Of a DNA stretch of 9,694 bases, positions 7,007-9,694 are shown piece by piece. The stretch lies in contig BNXD01000057.1 of NCBI GenBank assembly GCA_025999315.1, forward strand, positions 1-9,694, in the 5' to 3' direction. This DNA comes from Bacteroidia bacterium (GTDB lineage: Bacteria > Bacteroidota > Bacteroidia > Bacteroidales > Rikenellaceae). The notes under the pieces were generated by a model. That model saw only the letters and a list, made by a program, of their open reading frames with translations, had not been told where the DNA came from and ran no database searches. Position numbers and translations under genes: made by a program. The stretch's first letter is position 1; every line of letters starts with the position of its first letter.

Positions 7007-8975
7007 AAACGCTCAGTTCGGTTATGGAGGTGAATGCCGATGTGCCTTTGGTGGCTTTGTTCCAGTGCTCCTGTATTTTGGTGTCGCCGACGATGCGTAT
7101 GGCCGTGGTAGTTACCGGGGCGAACTCCAGGACGAACTCCACGAAATGGGGCTGAATGAAGATATTGTCGCTCTGAGGCAGGGCAGGGGTCGAGGTGAAC
7201 CCGCCCACATCTTTCCAGCGTCCCTGCTCGTCGCGATACTGTATCCACAGCGAGCTGAGCCAGCCTCCGAACTCCTCCATGCAACCGGTGTGAAAGGCGA
7301 TCATATCGATACGCTTGGGCTCGCTCCAGCTGTAGCCGAAATAGTCTACCTTGGGGATGTCAGCCGCTGCCGCGAGCGAGTAGAAGACCGACCCCGGGCC
7401 ATTGAGCGCCCCGTCGCGGATGACCTCCACATGGTCGGCGTACATCGGATGGCCGAAGGTGATCCAGAGTTTGTAGAGCACATCCTTGTTGACGGTGCGG
7501 ACGTTGGCCAGGACGGAGTCGGCCGACGGCGCGAGGTTGGGCGTGCGCACAAGCAGTTGGAAATCCCGTTCGATCCGTCTCTGACCGTCGGAGAGGGCGA
7601 GCGTAACGTCATATTTTCCGGCGCGGGCCGGAGCGCCCGTGAGGCGGCCGTTGCCGGTCAGGGTCAGGCCCTCGGGCAGCGAACCCGAAGCGACGCTCCA
7701 GCGGTGCATCTCGTTGGCCGAACAGCTGAAGCTGTAGTCGGTCGCCACGCCTCTCTCCAGCCGGGGCATGGGGCCGATGCAAAATTCGAGCGGAGCATCG
7801 AAACGTGCATCTGTGTTTATGGTCAGTGTATTGCCCGACAGTTTGCCTCCCTTTGCCTTGACCACGGCCACGGCCTGGGCAACGGTGCGCCGTATCATAT
7901 CCTCGATCGAAGCGTCGGGCAGGTCATGCCGGGTGATGTTGATATAACGGTCGTTGAAAGGCTTGGTCCACCCCTCGACGGGCATCGTGAGGGCTTTGGG
8001 CAGCGCCGAGGCTCCGCAGATGACCCCCAGCAGGCCTCCGATGGTGGCCGTCTGGTTGTCGGCGTCGAAACCCATGGCGCAGCCGAGGTCCATGGTGAGC
8101 TGCAGATCGCCCTTGCCGTAGAGCAGCGAGAGGATGCCGCAGGCGCCGTTCAGGTTGGCATTCCATATTGTTTTGGTCATCTCGGGCTCATCGACATAAT
8201 ATTTGCGGGCCATCTGCTGGCGGGCTTTTGTCCAGTCGTCGGGATATTTGTCATACAGAGCCAGCATGTCGCGCACCGTGGCGGCATAGCGGTCGTTCGC
8301 GGGGAGATAGGCCAGCGCGCTCTCGACGAGCTTGCGGGGATCCCGCTCGAAAAAGGCCAGCGAATACATCGCCCCGTAGTGGACGGTCGGCGAGATGGCC
8401 CAGTCGTCGCTGGTGATGCGCGCCGCCCATGCCGATTTGCCTGCCGAATAGAGCGCCATTCCGGGCGCGGTGTAGCCCAAAATCTCGTTGATGAGCTGCG
8501 GATCGATCTGATACCAGTGGGGGTTGATCTCCCTGCGACCGGTGAACGGAGGGGTAAAGCCATGGTGCATAAGCCCGAGGGCCGCCCGGTTGGCCAGCCA
8601 CACCCTGTCGCGGATGTGGTGCATCCATCCCTCGCGCAACTGTCCGTAGGTGGGCTCGATGCCATATTTCTCCATCAGGATCAGATACATGTACTCGATG
8701 TCGGTGTCGTCGTCGGAGAAAGCTCCGCCATATTGAGCCAGCTTGTCGAGGTTTTTGGTGTAGCCGTATGGCCAGTCGGCCTGATTGCCGGGCTGGTCGA
8801 TGAATTTGTTCTCGAAAGGCAGACCGTAGATGTTGCCCACCATTTGGCCTGTCCAGGCCCCGGCGATCTTGTCCTCGAGCTCGGAGAGCGAGATCTTGCG
8901 TGTGGCCGACCGGCCAACGACCGCCACAAGGGTCATTGCACAGACGAGCCAGGAGATTCGGAATATGGGTTTCAT
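6990..8975 (-). CDS. ARH-A: secreted multidomain ADP-ribosylglycohydrolase-fold protein, first gene of the operon
   Basis: A 661-aa exported protein. An n-region with Lys2 and Arg6 and a hydrophobic core (7-20) end near GRSAT without a lipobox Cys, so signal peptidase I cleavage and a soluble periplasmic or secreted product are likely. The ATG at 8975 is chosen; an in-frame ATG at 9047 would add 24 residues ahead of the signal peptide. Domains: ADP-ribosylglycohydrolase (about 29-345) with GAWTGQMVG (39-47), SDDDTD (87-92), INPHWYQIDPQL (150-161) and GFDADNQTA (302-310; Asp304, Asp306); a putative Ig-like He_PIG domain (about 394-478, with LPEGLTLTGNGRLTGAPARAG); and a discoidin/F5-8-type-C-like domain (about 480-660, with FVEFVLEF, TAIRIVG and a closing ITELSVYE). 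The last two suggest binding to glycans or a large extracellular substrate. It is much more divergent from ARH-B and ARH-C than they are from each other. Confidence 0.92.
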   Translation of the reverse strand: MKPIFRISWLVCAMTLVAVVGRSATRKISLSELEDKIAGAWTGQMVGNIYGLPFENKFIDQPGNQADWPYGYTKNLDKLAQYGGAFSDDDTDIEYMYLILMEKYGIEPTYGQLREGWMHHIRDRVWLANRAALGLMHHGFTPPFTGRREINPHWYQIDPQLINEILGYTAPGMALYSAGKSAWAARITSDDWAISPTVHYGAMYSLAFFERDPRKLVESALAYLPANDRYAATVRDMLALYDKYPDDWTKARQQMARKYYVDEPEMTKTIWNANLNGACGILSLLYGKGDLQLTMDLGCAMGFDADNQTATIGGLLGVICGASALPKALTMPVEGWTKPFNDRYINITRHDLPDASIEDMIRRTVAQAVAVVKAKGGKLSGNTLTINTDARFDAPLEFCIGPMPRLERGVATDYSFSCSANEMHRWSVASGSLPEGLTLTGNGRLTGAPARAGKYDVTLALSDGQRRIERDFQLLVRTPNLAPSADSVLANVRTVNKDVLYKLWITFGHPMYADHVEVIRDGALNGPGSVFYSLAAAADIPKVDYFGYSWSEPKRIDMIAFHTGCMEEFGGWLSSLWIQYRDEQGRWKDVGGFTSTPALPQSDNIFIQPHFVEFVLEFAPVTTTAIRIVGDTKIQEHWNKATKGTSAFTSITELSVYEAIR

Positions 8976-9100
8976 TTCAAAGGGTGTTGGCGCTGGTTTC
9001 AGATTAATTAACGGTTGTGTATTTAAGTGTTGGTTTAAAAGCATCAATAGACCGTTTGTTTTTGCGTTTTTTAGGTGTGAGTTCAGCCGCTGCGCTGGGC
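8976..9100 (-). promoter_or_regulatory. Leader/upstream region of the ARH operon, promoter not resolved
   Basis: An AT-rich gap directly upstream of the ARH-A start. A promoter is expected here, but I find no good TAnnTTTG with a TTG element 19-21 bases upstream. The best weak candidate is a TAAATACA word (complement of about 9027-9034) with a TTGA about 22 bases upstream. No Shine-Dalgarno site precedes the ATG, as is usual in Bacteroidota; the start is preceded by CCCTTTGAA. No riboswitch-like structure is recognised. Confidence 0.35.
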
Positions 9101-9132
9101 GTTTGTTACTTTTTTATAAAAAGTAACCAAAC
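9101..9132. repeat. GTTAC/GTAAC inverted repeat (hairpin)
   Basis: A 14-bp stem (9101-9114 with 9118-9132) has one bulged C at 9127 and a TAT loop. The arms read GTTTG-TTACTTTTT and AAAAGTAAC-CAAAC. Inverted repeats built on GTTACTTTTT/AAAAAGTAAC are, from memory, common between genes in Bacteroidota. It sits at the border between the AT-rich operon leader and the GC-rich structured block, so it may mark the edge of that element or act as a terminator for transcription arriving from the right on the minus strand. Confidence 0.75.
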
Positions 9133-9309
9133 GACGCCAAGCCGAGCGCCATCCGAGCTCGCTCGGTAATGGCCGAGGCGCGAATCGACGCTCGAAGCGA
9201 GAGCAGAGACCGCTCGCGGGCTATGCCTCGCAAGGAGGAGAAGGGCGGGCGTCCCTTTGCCCGCCAACTTCGGAGTAAGGCGAGCGTCTTTTTGCGAGCC
9301 AACAACACC

Positions 9310-9335
9310 CGGCTGTTCGCCTCGGCTGCTCGCCT
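9310..9335. repeat. Tandem 13-bp direct repeat
   Basis: Two adjacent copies, CGGCTGTTCGCCT and CGGCTGCTCGCCT, differ at one base. They sit within the noncoding block; no function is apparent. Confidence 0.8.
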
Positions 9336-9340
9336 GGAGA

Positions 9341-9430
9341 AAATTGAGCTACGACGCCAAACCTCCTCCTTTTAGTCCCCACTGGGGGCCTAACGTCGTC
9401 AAACAAGTGGCGTCGACGAACGCTCAATTT
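9341..9430. other. Long-range two-tier stem structure
   Basis: AAATTGAGC (9341-9349) is the exact reverse complement of 9422-9430. Just inside it, CGACGCCA (9352-9359) is the exact reverse complement of 9408-9415. A short CCCC-ACT-GGGG hairpin (9377-9387) lies in the middle. Nested perfect helices over 90 bases are unlikely by chance and suggest a folded RNA or a cruciform-type repeat. The active strand is unknown because inverted pairs look alike on both. Confidence 0.7.
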
Positions 9431-9694
9431 CCTCCGCTCGCTTAACGCCTCAGCTCAATGCCGGGATTACTTCGCCGCTACGCGGCGATGAAGATCGAAA
9501 GAGTGTTCAAAAAGCGCGAAGCCCGGCCGCCCTTGCGAGGAGGCGTAAAGCGAGGCGCGGCAGTCGCGAGCGTCAAGCGACGAGGGTTAAGGAACCCGAG
9601 GAGTAGTGAGCGACAGCGCCGAGGTTGCTTAGACTTCTCCGCCGAAGTTATTTGTGAGCTATTTTGGCCTCTGACAACTTGCCGACGCGGAGCA

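Larger units (their letters stand above)
386..8975 (-). other. Predicted six-gene operon (ARH-A, ARH-B, ARH-C, esterase, permease, lipoprotein)
   Basis: Six same-strand genes are separated by -17, -4, 38, 36 and 35 bp, with no internal terminator-like hairpin seen in the gaps, and end at the strong terminator 320-365. Five of the six products carry export signals and the sixth is an inner-membrane permease. Together they form a coherent 'cut outside, import inside' set. Whether further genes precede ARH-A cannot be seen, but the 719-bp gene-free stretch upstream argues that ARH-A is first. Confidence 0.85.
9133..9694. repeat. GC-rich, hairpin-dense noncoding block, probable extragenic repeat element or structured RNA
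   Basis: About 560 bp to the right edge without a credible gene: open frames here are short (under 100 codons), Arg/Ser/Pro-rich and unlike any family I know. It is packed with GCGAG/CTCGC words and inverted repeats: 9148-9152/9169-9173 closing 9153-9157/9162-9166; 9244-9250/9259-9265; 9377-9380/9384-9387; 9472-9478/9482-9488; 9584-9588/9593-9597. A long-range pair 9341-9349/9422-9430 (9 bp, perfect) encloses 9352-9359/9408-9415 (8 bp, perfect). There is also a 13-bp tandem repeat (9310-9322 and 9323-9335, one mismatch). It could be a dispersed repeat, a remnant of a mobile element, or a transcribed structured RNA; the sequence alone does not decide. Confidence 0.6.

Noticed and set aside
6828..9011. 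Plus-strand open frame of 727 codons opposite ARH-A
   Set aside because: It is the antisense shadow of a GC-rich gene: Val/Gly/His/Asp/Arg-rich, no signal peptide or domain pattern, while the opposite strand encodes clear family motifs over the same stretch.
9114..9445. Short open frames in the right-hand noncoding block
   Set aside because: All are 62-98 codons, overlap one another on both strands, and are Arg/Ser/Pro-rich; the sequence is better explained by inverted repeats.
9133..9694. CRISPR array, tRNA or rRNA in the noncoding block
   Set aside because: There is no regularly spaced repeat with unique spacers, no cloverleaf with a TTCGA-type T-loop and matching acceptor, and no conserved rRNA segment that I recognise.

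Overview
The window looks like a chromosomal piece from a Bacteroidota bacterium, most likely a GC-rich gut Bacteroidales such as Alistipes/Rikenellaceae. The reasons are the GC-rich coding sequence with AT-rich gaps, the absence of clear Shine-Dalgarno sites, the high density of secreted lipoproteins ending in short lipoboxes (SC, GC), and the gene families present. The genus is an inference from style and is not proven by any marker gene.

All convincing genes lie on the minus strand. Read in transcription order (right to left), they are: a 661-aa secreted ADP-ribosylglycohydrolase-fold protein with Ig-like and discoidin-like C-terminal domains (ARH-A, 6990-8975); a lipoprotein ADP-ribosylglycohydrolase (ARH-B, 5399-7006); its close paralogue (ARH-C, 3828-5402); a lipoprotein with two tandem esterase-D-like alpha/beta-hydrolase domains, the second lacking catalytic residues (2209-3789); a ten-helix GRP/RhaT-like sugar permease (1162-2172); and a small DUF4595-like lipoprotein (386-1126). 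Gaps are 35-38 bp, or stop/start overlaps of 4 and 17 bp. The set ends at a strong intrinsic terminator (320-365). It is almost certainly one operon. Beyond the terminator, the start of another lipoprotein gene runs off the left edge (1-212) behind its own possible promoter.

The right end (about 8976-9694) has no believable gene. It holds the operon leader, a GTTAC/GTAAC inverted repeat, and about 560 bp of highly structured, GC-rich, hairpin-dense DNA that looks like a repetitive extragenic element or a structured RNA.

Working model (inference): three exported hydrolases of the ADP-ribosylglycohydrolase fold, aided by an exported esterase, cut a ribosylated or other glycosidic substrate outside the cytoplasm. 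The released sugar is then taken in by the GRP-type permease. All three hydrolases carry altered versions of the family's metal-binding motifs, so the true substrate may not be ADP-ribose. No kinase, Nudix enzyme, SusC/SusD pair or regulator is in the window.
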